NCBI GenBank assembly: GCA_021851885.1
Contig: JAJZBS010000023.1
Span: 1-32,261 of the forward strand
DNA length: 32,261 nt
Reading direction: 5' to 3'
Origin: Actinomycetes bacterium
GTDB lineage: Bacteria > Actinomycetota > Acidimicrobiia > Acidimicrobiales > JAMCQF01
The notes below the pieces were generated by a model, which was not told the origin of the DNA, made no database searches, and saw only the letters and a list, made by a program, of their open reading frames with translations. Position numbers and translations under genes: made by a program. Positions 1 to 7,431 of this stretch are shown in pieces (within the stretch, counting starts at the first letter, position 1; every line of letters starts with the position of its first letter).

Positions 1-1540
1 CCCTCCCCTCGCGCGCTTCGACGGTCGGCCACCCCAGGGTGCGCGCGGCCGCTCGCACCACGTCCCGGTCGTCGAAGGGAGCGGGACCCTCAGGGCCCAC
101 GAGCTCCGTCTCGTGGCCCTTGCCGGCGACGACGACGACGTCCCCCGGGCGGGCGCGCTCGACGGCCAGGGAGATCGCGGCTGCCCGATCGAGCTCGACG
201 ACGACATCGGCGGCACCGTCCGAAGCACCGGCACGCACCTCGGCAACCACGACGCGGGGATCCTCGCTGCGCGAGTTGTCCGAGGTGATGACGGCGATGT
301 CGGACAGGTGCGCGGCAACCCGGCCCATCTCGGGCCGCTTGCCCTTGTCGCGATCCCCGCCGCAGCCGAACACGGTGAGCACGTTGCCCTGAGCGACATG
401 GCGCGCGGCGGTAAGGGTCGCTTCGAGGGCGGCGGGCGTATGGGCGTAGTCGACGACGACGGTCACCGGCGGACCGGGCACGACCACCTCGAAACGTCCC
501 GGGACCGGCGGGGCCGCCGTCAGGCCTTGCGCAACGGCATCCGGCGGGATGCCGAGAGCCGCTCCCGTGGCTGCGGCGACCAGGGCGTTGGTGACGTTCA
601 TCTCCCCACCCATCGCCACGTGTGCCCGCGCCCCGTGCCAGGTCAACGCGATCGACCGCGCTGTCACCTCGACATCTCGGGCCTGCGCGCGGGTCACCGT
701 CGTCAACGAGAGGGTCGAACCCGCGATGCCCGGCGCCGACGTGCCGGCCGCCAGCTCGGCCGCCAGGCGCCGACCCCACGCGTCGTCGACGGCGACGACG
801 GCCGCATCGGCGAACTCTGCGGTGAACAGGCGCCGCTTCGCCGCGAAGTACGCCTCCATCGAACCGTGATAGTCGAGATGGTCGCGGCTCAGGTTCGTGA
901 AGGCGACGACGGCAAAATGGCACCCGTCGACCCGGTGCTGATCGAGGGCATGAGACGAGACTTCGAGGACCGCCGCCCGGCGGCCAGCTGCACGCGCTTC
1001 GGCAAGGATCTTCTGGAGGACCGGGGCCTCCGGTGTCGTGCGAGCCCCGCCGAGCGTGCCGACGAGGGCAGCCGGCCATCCATGGGCCGTCAAGATGCTG
1101 CGCACGAGGTGCGTCACCGTCGTCTTGCCGTTCGTCCCCGTCACCCCGACGAGGGAGAGCTCGCGCGACGGAGCGTCGAACAAAGCCACCGCGATCGCCG
1201 CGACGGCGCGGCGGGCACGTCCCTGAGGCACCCGCAGTTCGACGACTCCGTCGGGCATCCCCGACGCTGCGAGGGGATGCTCGCAGACGATGACCGCAGC
1301 GCCACGTCCCAGCGCCTCGTCCACATGGGCGTGACCGTCGTCGGCGCCGCCCTCGATGCAGCAGAAGATGCTCCCCGGCTCGACCAGGCGGCTATCGACG
1401 GTGAGACCGCTGACCTCGGTGGATGCCGGGTCGCCGCCGAGGGCGGTGGGCCTCAGGTCGAAAGGCAGGCGGGCGAGAAGCTGGTCGAGGTGGAGAACGG
1501 GCTGAGCGAAGCCATCATGGCTTGTTGGGGGGCTGCACAC
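1..1540 (-). CDS. murE: UDP-MurNAc-tripeptide synthetase MurE, 3' end cut by window edge
   Basis: This cytoplasmic Mur ligase adds a diamino acid, probably diaminopimelate, to UDP-MurNAc-L-Ala-D-Glu using ATP. About 513 residues are visible; the family is usually near 500, so only a few C-terminal residues are missing. The ATP-binding loop GVTGTNGKTT is at residues 132-141, followed by an SSHALDQHR stretch and YAHTPAALE typical of Mur ligases. The DAP-recognition motif, normally DNPR, reads DNSR at residues 421-424, followed by SEDP. The start is GTG at 1540, the only good start after the in-frame ftsI stop at 1604; no clear Shine-Dalgarno (SD) sequence is seen. It is the fifth gene of a dcw operon and probably depends on the mraZ promoter. 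DAP specificity is inferred from the retained Arg and from the dap genes nearby. Confidence 0.93.
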   Translation of the reverse strand, partial: MCSPPTSHDGFAQPVLHLDQLLARLPFDLRPTALGGDPASTEVSGLTVDSRLVEPGSIFCCIEGGADDGHAHVDEALGRGAAVIVCEHPLAASGMPDGVVELRVPQGRARRAVAAIAVALFDAPSRELSLVGVTGTNGKTTVTHLVRSILTAHGWPAALVGTLGGARTTPEAPVLQKILAEARAAGRRAAVLEVSSHALDQHRVDGCHFAVVAFTNLSRDHLDYHGSMEAYFAAKRRLFTAEFADAAVVAVDDAWGRRLAAELAAGTSAPGIAGSTLSLTTVTRAQARDVEVTARSIALTWHGARAHVAMGGEMNVTNALVAAATGAALGIPPDAVAQGLTAAPPVPGRFEVVVPGPPVTVVVDYAHTPAALEATLTAARHVAQGNVLTVFGCGGDRDKGKRPEMGRVAAHLSDIAVITSDNSRSEDPRVVVAEVRAGASDGAADVVVELDRAAAISLAVERARPGDVVVVAGKGHETELVGPEGPAPFDDRDVVRAAARTLGWPTVEAREGR

Positions 1541-1603
1541 CGGGCGATCAGGAGTCGGGACGGCGGAGCCGTCGTAAGGGCGACCCGATCGTAGCGGGCT
1601 TCC

Positions 1604-3643
1604 TCACCCCCCCGCTCCCCCGGCAGGGCTCCGGTGGGCCCCCGAGGCCGGCGATGGCTGCCGGGTGAGCTGGGACGACGGCGCGCTCGGGGCCGCCGGG
1701 GTCACGCCGTTGACGGTGGTGCTTCCCGCGCCGGCGCTCGACGGCGGTATCCCGAATCGCTGCAGGGCGTCCTGCATGATCGTGGCGAAAACCGGGGCCG
1801 AGGCGGCCCCCCCGTAGATCTGGCGAGGCCGGTCGAGGACGACGATTGCCGACAGAGCTGGATGCTGGGCCGGCGCGAAGCCGGCGAAGGTGGCCATGAA
1901 GGCCCCGGGGGCGTACCCGGTGCCGTTGTGGTTCGGGATGTTGGCGGTCCCCGTCTTGCCGGCGACGGTGTACCCAGGGACAACGGCGTTGACCCCGGTC
2001 CCCACCTTGACGACCTGCTCCAGCATTGTCGCGAGTGTGCGAGCGGTCGTGGTGGAAAGGATCCGGCGCCGCGGAGAGGCCGCCACAGCGTGCTTCGTCC
2101 CGTCCGGTGCGACGACGGACTGGACCAGGCTCGGGCGGATCATGTAGCCGCCGTTGGCCACGCAGTTCATCATGTCGAGTGCCTGGAGAGCCGTGACGGC
2201 GTCGTCCTGGCCGATGGGCGTCGAACCGATGGCCGTCGCCGACCAGTTCCACACCGGTCGGACGATGCCCCACGACTCGCCAGGGAAACCAAGGCCGGTG
2301 GGCTCACCGAAGCCGAAGTTGGAGATCGCCGCGGCCAGGCGACCCTTGCCGAGCATCTGGGCGATCTTGATGGTCCCGATGTTCGACGACTGGGCGATGA
2401 TCTGGGTCGCAGTGAGCTGCTCGGTTGGGTGGGTCTCGGCGTCGTGGAACAAAGCCCCACCGACGTTGTACTGGTTCGGGACCGAAAAGGTCGTCGTCGG
2501 GGTGATGAGCCCGTCTTGGAGCGCCGTCCCGAAGGTGACGATCTTGAAGACCGATCCAGGCTCGAAGACCCGCGTCACGGCGTAGTTCTCCGTCGCCGGC
2601 CTCGCCGTCCCGTTCGCCCCGCCGGCGACATTTGCCATGGCCAGGATCGCTCCCGTGTTCGGGTCCATGATGATTGCCGTGCCGTAGGTGGCGCCGCTCG
2701 AAGCAACCTGGGCCTGGAGCGCCTGCATCGTCTGGTACTGGAGCGTGTCGTCGATCGTCAGCAGGAGCCCATCGCCCGCGTGCGCAAGCCGGGAGACGCG
2801 GCGGCTACCCGGCAGGACGATGCCACCGGGGGCAAGATTGACGACCTCTTCGCCCGTGGACCCCGCGAGCAGTTTGTTGTCCTGGTACTCGAGGCCCGAC
2901 AGGGGCTGGCTGTCGATGCCGACCGATCCGACGATCGCCTGGTCGAGAGAGCCCGGGGGGTCGACGCGTCCTTCCGTGGCCTTCTCGGTGATCCCGGGCA
3001 GCTTGAGCTTTGCTACCGCATCGGCAACCTGTGGCGTGACCTGTTGGGCGAGATAGACGAAGCCGGCGTTCTCAGACAGCAGCTTCTCCAGCTGCGACGC
3101 GGCGACCCCGACGACCGGAGCGAGACGAGCGGCCTCCCCTCTCGGATCTGCCACCTGGTGAGGATCTCCGACGATTGTCTCGCGCGCGACCGACATGGCA
3201 AGGACGTTGCCGCTGCGGTCGTAGATCGTTCCCCGCAACGCGGGCAGTGTGATCGAGCTGGCAGTCTCCGCCTGCCCGTAGGCGGCGTAGCGGCCGCCGT
3301 TGAGGACCTGCACTTGGACGAGACGCAGCGCGAGCAGCAGGAACACCGCTGCGATGATCCCGAGCATGACGCCCAGGCGACGCGAAGACCGTGGGCTGAC
3401 CGACGTGGTCGCACGACGCGGCGCCCGGCGCGTCCCCGCCGGCGGGCGTCCCGTGCCGTTGGGGCGCGGCGAGCCTCCCGGGCGCTGCCGCCCACCGGCG
3501 CGAGCCGGATATGACGGGTAGGAGGGGTGTTGGGAACGGTCCGGGGCCGGGCGACCCCCGGCAGGGCGCGGGCGGGAGGTCGGTCCCCGCGCCGCCCGTC
3601 CGGTCGAGCGCCGACGTGACGGGACGAGCGTTCTGGCGCTCAC
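1604..3643 (-). CDS. ftsI: Division-type class B penicillin-binding protein (FtsI/PBP3)
   Basis: A 679-residue class B transpeptidase that cross-links septal peptidoglycan. A basic, proline-rich cytoplasmic tail (residues 1-88) precedes one membrane segment at about 90-112. The PBP dimerisation region begins with RGTIYDRSGN (about 137-146). The transpeptidase motifs are SVFK (364-367, catalytic Ser364), SSN (419-421) and KTGT (563-566). The C-terminus after about residue 635 is Ser/Pro/Ala-rich and no PASTA domain is evident. It starts with GTG at 3643, overlapping the stop of the upstream ftsL-like gene by 4 bp (GTGA), which suggests translational coupling. Position directly after ftsL and before murE supports the septal FtsI role rather than a paralogous elongation PBP. 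Confidence 0.95.
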   Translation of the reverse strand: MSARTLVPSRRRSTGRAARGPTSRPRPAGGRPAPDRSQHPSYPSYPARAGGRQRPGGSPRPNGTGRPPAGTRRAPRRATTSVSPRSSRRLGVMLGIIAAVFLLLALRLVQVQVLNGGRYAAYGQAETASSITLPALRGTIYDRSGNVLAMSVARETIVGDPHQVADPRGEAARLAPVVGVAASQLEKLLSENAGFVYLAQQVTPQVADAVAKLKLPGITEKATEGRVDPPGSLDQAIVGSVGIDSQPLSGLEYQDNKLLAGSTGEEVVNLAPGGIVLPGSRRVSRLAHAGDGLLLTIDDTLQYQTMQALQAQVASSGATYGTAIIMDPNTGAILAMANVAGGANGTARPATENYAVTRVFEPGSVFKIVTFGTALQDGLITPTTTFSVPNQYNVGGALFHDAETHPTEQLTATQIIAQSSNIGTIKIAQMLGKGRLAAAISNFGFGEPTGLGFPGESWGIVRPVWNWSATAIGSTPIGQDDAVTALQALDMMNCVANGGYMIRPSLVQSVVAPDGTKHAVAASPRRRILSTTTARTLATMLEQVVKVGTGVNAVVPGYTVAGKTGTANIPNHNGTGYAPGAFMATFAGFAPAQHPALSAIVVLDRPRQIYGGAASAPVFATIMQDALQRFGIPPSSAGAGSTTVNGVTPAAPSAPSSQLTRQPSPASGAHRSPAGGAGG

Positions 3644-4050
3644 GGATGCGAGCCGAGCGGGACCGGCGAGAGATACGTGATCTGTTGGGGCGGCGTCATG
3701 CCGAGCTGCGTCTCGGCAACGTGGACGATGCGCCCAGGCGAGGAGAGCTCAACGACGGACTGCTGGAGCTGCTGGCGCGTCGTCTGGGCGCTCGAAAGCT
3801 GGCCCTGCAGTTGGACGAGGCGGAACTGCTCCTGTGCCACCATCGCGTGGGCGCCCACCTCCGCGAACATCGTGGACGCGAAGATCAGCGCGGCGGCACC
3901 AAGCAACAAGCGGCAACGCCGCCGCTCCCCTTCCTGGGTCAGCTCGCGCCGGGGGACGACGCGAAGCGGTGGACGGGAAGGATGCTGTGGGCGATATGCA
4001 GGAGATCGCTGGGCGTTGCGCGTCGCCGGCGAAGCGGGTGGCGGGGTCAC
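3640..4050 (-). CDS. ftsL: FtsL-like septum protein
   Basis: A 136-residue bitopic membrane protein. Residues 1-44 are Pro/Arg-rich and cytoplasmic, one membrane segment spans roughly 47-66, and the outer part (about 72-105) is Gln/Leu-rich with heptad-like spacing, consistent with a short coiled coil. This is the architecture of FtsL/DivIC proteins, which join FtsQ/FtsB and activate FtsI-FtsW. Sequence identity is too low for a motif-based call, so assignment rests on size, topology and its position between rsmH and ftsI. It overlaps both neighbours by 4 bp (GTGA at each end), so the three genes are probably translationally coupled. Confidence 0.82.
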   Translation of the reverse strand: MTPPPASPATRNAQRSPAYRPQHPSRPPLRVVPRRELTQEGERRRCRLLLGAAALIFASTMFAEVGAHAMVAQEQFRLVQLQGQLSSAQTTRQQLQQSVVELSSPGRIVHVAETQLGMTPPQQITYLSPVPLGSHP

Positions 4051-5162
4051 CGTGATCCCTCCGTACGGACGCCGTGGTTGCCGGCAGTCACTCGCTCGAC
4101 GACGCGCAGGCGCGCACTGGAGGCCCTCCGGTTGCGCTCCACTTCAGAAGGTGCCGGCCGGCGTGCTCCACGAAACACGAATCGAGCCTTCGGCACCGCC
4201 CCACATCGGCACGGGAGACGGGGTGGGCACGTGCAGCCACCGGTCACGGCGTTCGTGAAGACGCTCTTGACGATACGATCTTCACCCGAGTGGTAGGCAA
4301 GCACGAGGATCCGCCCCGCGGGCACGACGGCATCGATTGCCTGTTCGAGAGCCGGCTGGAGAACGTCGAGCTCTTCGTTGACCGCCACACGCACGGCCTG
4401 GAAGACACGACGTGCGGGATGCCCCTCCCGGCGGCGGGCTGCCGCAGGGATCGCCTGAGAGACGACAGTGGAGAGTTGGGTCGTCGTGGTCAGTGGCCGG
4501 GCCTGGACGATGGCGTGCGCGAGACGGCGAGCGAATCGACCCTCGCCGTGCACGGCAAGCATCCGAGCGAGATCGGCTTCATCCCAACCGTTGACGACAT
4601 CTGCGGCGGTCGTGACCTGCGCCGGGTCCATGCGCATGTCGAGAGGTGCGTCGTGGCGGTAGGAGAACCCGCGTGCGCCATCGTCGAAGTGAGCAGAGCG
4701 CACGCCAAGATCGAAGAGGGTCGCGACGACCGGCGTGGCAAGCCCGGCCACCGCGTCGCTCAAGCTGTCGAAGCGAGCCTGGCGGACGTGGGCACGGTCC
4801 ACGAACCTTGCGAGCGTGGCCTCCGCCGCCTCGACCGCCGTCGGGTCCCTGTCGAGCCCGAGCACGTGCAGGTGTGGGTAGGCATCGAGGATCGCTTCGG
4901 CGTGCCCGCCATCACCGACCGTCGCGTCGACGACGGTGCCGGCCGGCACCGGGGAGAGGAGATCCACGATCTCGGCAACCATGACCGGCACGTGGCGTTG
5001 GTTCCGGGTCCTCCACAGCCCCCCGCCCCCGGGCGAGGTTGCACCGGGAGGTGTCCCCGTTCCGACTGGAGGGAAGCTGTGGGCGGAGGAGGATCTTCCA
5101 CCAGCAGAGGCGGAGGGCTGTGGAGGACCCGGTTCCTTTTTCTCGTCTCCTTCGTGGCTCAT
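4047..5162 (-). CDS. rsmH: 16S rRNA m4C1402 methyltransferase RsmH (MraW)
   Basis: A 371-residue S-adenosylmethionine-dependent enzyme that methylates N4 of C1402 in 16S rRNA. The conserved core begins at RHVPVMVAEIVDLL (about residue 56), followed by the SAM site VVDATVGDGGHAEAIL, then LFDLGVRS, RGFSYRHDAPLDMRMD and, near the end, HSGEDRIVK. A Ser/Gly/Pro-rich extension of about 55 residues precedes the core and is absent from typical short homologues (about 310 residues). The ATG at 5162 overlaps the mraZ stop by 4 bp (ATGA), which decides the start; an open frame continues upstream but would overlap all of mraZ. Position after mraZ is canonical. Confidence 0.95.
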   Translation of the reverse strand: MSHEGDEKKEPGPPQPSASAGGRSSSAHSFPPVGTGTPPGATSPGGGGLWRTRNQRHVPVMVAEIVDLLSPVPAGTVVDATVGDGGHAEAILDAYPHLHVLGLDRDPTAVEAAEATLARFVDRAHVRQARFDSLSDAVAGLATPVVATLFDLGVRSAHFDDGARGFSYRHDAPLDMRMDPAQVTTAADVVNGWDEADLARMLAVHGEGRFARRLAHAIVQARPLTTTTQLSTVVSQAIPAAARRREGHPARRVFQAVRVAVNEELDVLQPALEQAIDAVVPAGRILVLAYHSGEDRIVKSVFTNAVTGGCTCPPRLPCRCGAVPKARFVFRGARRPAPSEVERNRRASSARLRVVERVTAGNHGVRTEGSR

Positions 5163-5596
5163 GTGCTCGAAACGTCGACTCCGTCGAAGAGCTTTGTGGC
5201 TTCCGGATCGCCGATGATCTCGTCCCAGCGCGACGGGTTCCAGAGCTCTACGCGATCGACGGCACCCACGACCAGCACGGGGCCCCGCTCTTCGACTCGA
5301 GCGAATCTCCGGTACGCCTCCGGGACGGCGATACGACCGTGACTGTCGATCTTGGCTTCGCGCGAGTAGCGCGCCAGGTACCGGAGCCGGTTGCGACCGG
5401 CTGCCGTTGCGTCGCCCGCCAGGATCTCCTCCGTCCAGGCGGCGAACCTCTCCGAGGTGCGCATCGCAAGACAGCCGTCGCGTTCTTGGGACAGGACGGC
5501 AACGTCGCCCAGCTTGTGGCGGAAGTCCGGCGGCAGGACAAGTCGTCCTGCGTGATCGAGCGGCCGCTCGAATTCTCCGATGAGCCTCGGTGTCAA
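5159..5596 (-). CDS. mraZ: MraZ, transcriptional regulator of the dcw cluster
   Basis: A 145-residue protein with two AbrB-like half-repeats, seen as LDHAGRLVLPPDFR near the N-terminus and IDSHGRIAVPEAYRR near residue 80; D-x-x-GR-x-x-x-P is the family signature. MraZ forms rings that bind repeats upstream of its own operon and represses it in E. coli. I chose TTG at 5596 because GGGAG lies 6 nt upstream and the length matches the usual 143-150 residues; ATG at 5631 is in frame but would add 12 residues and lacks a good SD. It is the first gene of the operon and overlaps rsmH by 4 bp. A periodic array of putative binding boxes lies just upstream. Confidence 0.93.
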   Translation of the reverse strand: MTPRLIGEFERPLDHAGRLVLPPDFRHKLGDVAVLSQERDGCLAMRTSERFAAWTEEILAGDATAAGRNRLRYLARYSREAKIDSHGRIAVPEAYRRFARVEERGPVLVVGAVDRVELWNPSRWDEIIGDPEATKLFDGVDVSST

Positions 5597-5621
5597 CCGG
5601 AACTCCCACTTCTCTCCCCAC

Positions 5622-5681
5622 TTGCCCGGCATGAGCGGCCACTGCCACCCATTTCGGGACATTATTGACCATTTCCACCCA
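5622..5681 (-). promoter_or_regulatory. Putative MraZ operator array, six units at 10-bp period
   Basis: Reading the minus strand from 5681, TG recurs exactly every 10 nt six times: TGGGTGGAAA, TGGTCAATAA, TGTCCCGAAA, TGGGTGGCAG, TGGCCGCTCA, TGCCGGGCAA. The first and fourth units are near copies. E. coli MraZ binds TGGGN repeats separated by 5 nt, so a 10-bp period is expected. The array overlaps the -10 element, consistent with autorepression. Only units 1 and 4 carry a full TGGG; the others are degenerate. Confidence 0.65.
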
Positions 5682-5689
5682 CTCGTCAA
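5661..5689 (-). promoter_or_regulatory. mraZ operon promoter
   Basis: TTGACG (5689-5684) and AATAAT (5666-5661) are separated by exactly 17 nt; each matches the sigma-70 consensus at five of six positions. This is the best -35/-10 pair in the window. Predicted transcription start is near 5654, giving a leader of about 58 nt before the TTG start of mraZ. It probably drives mraZ through at least murE. Confidence 0.75.
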
Positions 5690-5820
5690 TAGGCGCTGCC
5701 CAATCGCGGCCCAACGAAGACCCAGGCGCGGCCAACGCGCGCCCCCGCGCCCCATGGCGGACGCGCTCGGCTGGCACCTGTAGGTCGAAGGCGCCCGTTG
5801 GCAAGCGGCACAGGTGGGGT

Positions 5821-5879
5821 GGCCCCGGCGGGGCCGGGCCGACCGGGGGCAGGCCAGTCAGGCCGGCCGGCTGGCCGGC
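5821..5879 (-). terminator. Two GC-rich hairpins downstream of the lipoate-ligase gene
   Basis: GGCCCC/GGGGCC with a 3-nt loop (5821-5835) and GCCGGCC/GGCCGGC with a 4-nt loop (5862-5879) lie just after the stop at 5901 on the minus strand. No U tract follows, so this is a possible U-less intrinsic or processing structure rather than a classical terminator. The remaining bases from 5690 to 5900 show nothing else I can identify. Confidence 0.35.
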
Positions 5880-5900
5880 GGGGGCGGGCCGGCGGGGGGC

Positions 5901-6614
5901 TCAGGGGAGAGCGTCGACGAGAGCGGCTGCGATCTGTTGGGCTGTCGGAGACGTGTCGCCGAGAAGGTCTGCGATCCCGGCCGCGGCCAAACGCACGCGG
6001 GCACCCTGATCGAAGCCGCCTCCGCCCAACAGGCCCGTGATGGCGTCGGGACGCCAGCGCAAGAGCACGACGACTTGGAAGCGCGCACCGTAGCGAGACC
6101 GCCGCTGGGAGATCCCGGCGACCTTGCGCCCGCCGACGAGAACTTCGCCCGGAGCGATCCCCGCCATGCAGATCTGGCGGGAAAGCGGGGGGAGCTGCGG
6201 CGGTCCCCGGAAGACATCGGCGCCGTCCACGCCGCACGAGCGAAGCGCGCGGGCGCACGTTGCGCCCAACCACAGCGCGGAGGTGCGCACGTCGTCGGTC
6301 CATAGCGGATCCCTTGCGGGGAGCCATGCCTCGACCCACAGCATCTCGCCGGGAACGACGAGGACAGCTCCCCCGCCGCTACGGCGACGCACGATGGCGA
6401 TCCCCGCCCGCTCGGCGTCGCGCTCGGTCACCTCCGAGACCCGCTGGGCGCTCCCGAGAACGAGGGCCGTCGCGACCGGCGTGCAGACGGCGAAACGGCG
6501 CTGGTCCGATCGGCGATCCGGTCCCGGCCAATCGGCGACGAGGCCCGCCGCCTCCTCGTCCCTGTGCTCGATGATCCACGCGCGGCCACCGGGTGCCGCC
6601 TCGGGAGCGGTCAA
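5901..6614 (-). CDS. Lipoate-protein ligase A family protein
   Basis: A 237-residue member of the biotin/lipoate ligase fold. The signature RRRSGGGAVLV (about residues 76-86) is the lipoate-AMP binding loop, and GGRKVAGISQ (161-170) holds the catalytic Lys164 that contacts the lipoyl carbonyl. These enzymes attach lipoate or octanoate to the lipoyl domains of 2-oxoacid dehydrogenases or GcvH; some relatives are transferases or act on other substrates, so the exact reaction is open. It lacks the C-terminal accessory domain of E. coli LplA (338 residues), as short bacterial homologues do. It starts at ATG 6614, overlapping the HNH gene stop by 4 bp. Confidence 0.85.
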   Translation of the reverse strand: MTAPEAAPGGRAWIIEHRDEEAAGLVADWPGPDRRSDQRRFAVCTPVATALVLGSAQRVSEVTERDAERAGIAIVRRRSGGGAVLVVPGEMLWVEAWLPARDPLWTDDVRTSALWLGATCARALRSCGVDGADVFRGPPQLPPLSRQICMAGIAPGEVLVGGRKVAGISQRRSRYGARFQVVVLLRWRPDAITGLLGGGGFDQGARVRLAAAGIADLLGDTSPTAQQIAAALVDALP

Positions 6615-7114
6615 GCCGTCAGCGAGGTCGACGCCAGGTACGGCGCCCAGGCGGTTTGGGGGCCGGCGGCGGCGGCGAGGAACACCTTCCCCGCAGGACG
6701 CGTGGGAGAGCGGCGCAGGTGCATGCCGGCCTCGTGTAACAGGTGGTTCTCCTTACGGCTGTTGCACCGTCGGCACGCCGCGACGACGTTGTCCCACGCG
6801 TGTGCCCCGCCCCGGCTGCGCGGCACGACGTGGTCGATGTTCTCGGCGTCAGCTCCGCAGTACTGGCACCTGTTGCCGTCGCGGGCGAAGACCGTCCGAC
6901 GGTTGAGAGCGACCCGCGCCGGGTAGGGCACGCGGACGAAGTGCGACAGCCGGATCACCGATGGCTCGGGGAACGATGCCCGGGGTGAATGGAACAGGCG
7001 CCCTGTCGGGGCGACGAGCTCGGCCTTGTCGGCCAAGACGAGGAGAAGTGCACGCCGGCTGGTGACAACGCACAGTGGCTCGAAGGTGGCGTTGAGGACG
7101 AGCGCCCTGCTCAC
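6611..7114 (-). CDS. HNH endonuclease family protein
   Basis: A 167-residue protein of the widespread actinobacterial HNH group that begins RALVLNATFEPL. A zinc-bound beta-beta-alpha nuclease fold is indicated by CQYC (83-86), DH (94-95), the SRGG turn (100-103), Asn109 and CRRCN (114-118). The cellular substrate of this group is not known to me. The chosen GTG at 7114 has GGAGG 5 nt upstream and gives the common N-terminus; the frame is open further upstream without support. It is translationally coupled to the lipoate-ligase gene through an ATGA overlap, so the two are very likely one transcript. Confidence 0.85.
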   Translation of the reverse strand: MSRALVLNATFEPLCVVTSRRALLLVLADKAELVAPTGRLFHSPRASFPEPSVIRLSHFVRVPYPARVALNRRTVFARDGNRCQYCGADAENIDHVVPRSRGGAHAWDNVVAACRRCNSRKENHLLHEAGMHLRRSPTRPAGKVFLAAAAGPQTAWAPYLASTSLTA

Positions 7115-7133
7115 CGACACCTCCGAGACCGGC

Positions 7134-7163
7134 TCATTGGCGCAGACGCGCTCGGGCGTGCAT
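7134..7163 (-). other. Possible leaderless leader peptide before the HNH gene
   Basis: ATG at 7163 follows TAGTCT (7176-7171) by 7 nt, the spacing seen at other apparent leaderless starts here. It opens a 9-codon frame, MHARARLRQ, ending in TGA at 7134, 19 nt before the HNH start. TAGTCT also contains the stop codon of the upstream gene, so chance is a real alternative. Confidence 0.25.
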
Positions 7164-7173
7164 GGCGAAAAGA

Positions 7174-7431
7174 CTAGCGCGACATGCGATCCTCTCCCCG
7201 GCACCATTCCAGGTAGGCGCCGAGGTCGCGCGTTGGTGGGAGTGCCGCCGGATCGCCGTAGGCCGTCTCCATCCGAAACGCCCACCACGCCGCATCAGGC
7301 AGGGGTAGCAGCGGGAGCCTGTGCCACCACCCCGGTCTCGCAAGGCGCGCCACCTGGCGCAGTGCCGTCGCCCACAACCACGGCCGCGTCGCGATGAAGG
7401 CGCCGGACCGCAAGAACCACCGGACCGTCAC
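7174..7431 (-). CDS. Small hypothetical protein
   Basis: An 85-residue protein, rich in Trp and Arg, that I do not assign to a named family. It has a moderately hydrophobic, arginine-punctuated N-terminal half (RPWLWATALRQVARLARPGW) and ends with DLGAYLEWCRGEDRMSR. It may be membrane-peripheral. Its GTG start at 7431 overlaps the stop of the ROK kinase gene by 4 bp (GTGA), so it is expressed with the kinase. Protein-like composition and the coupled start argue that it is a real gene; function is unknown. Confidence 0.72.
   Translation of the reverse strand: MTVRWFLRSGAFIATRPWLWATALRQVARLARPGWWHRLPLLPLPDAAWWAFRMETAYGDPAALPPTRDLGAYLEWCRGEDRMSR

Noticed and set aside
113-1594. 493-residue plus-strand open frame
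   Set aside because: It is antisense to murE; low-complexity Arg/Asp composition, no domain, and explained by high GC.
5163-5804. Long N-terminal extension of rsmH
   Set aside because: It overlaps mraZ in another frame; the ATGA junction at 5162-5159 fixes the start.
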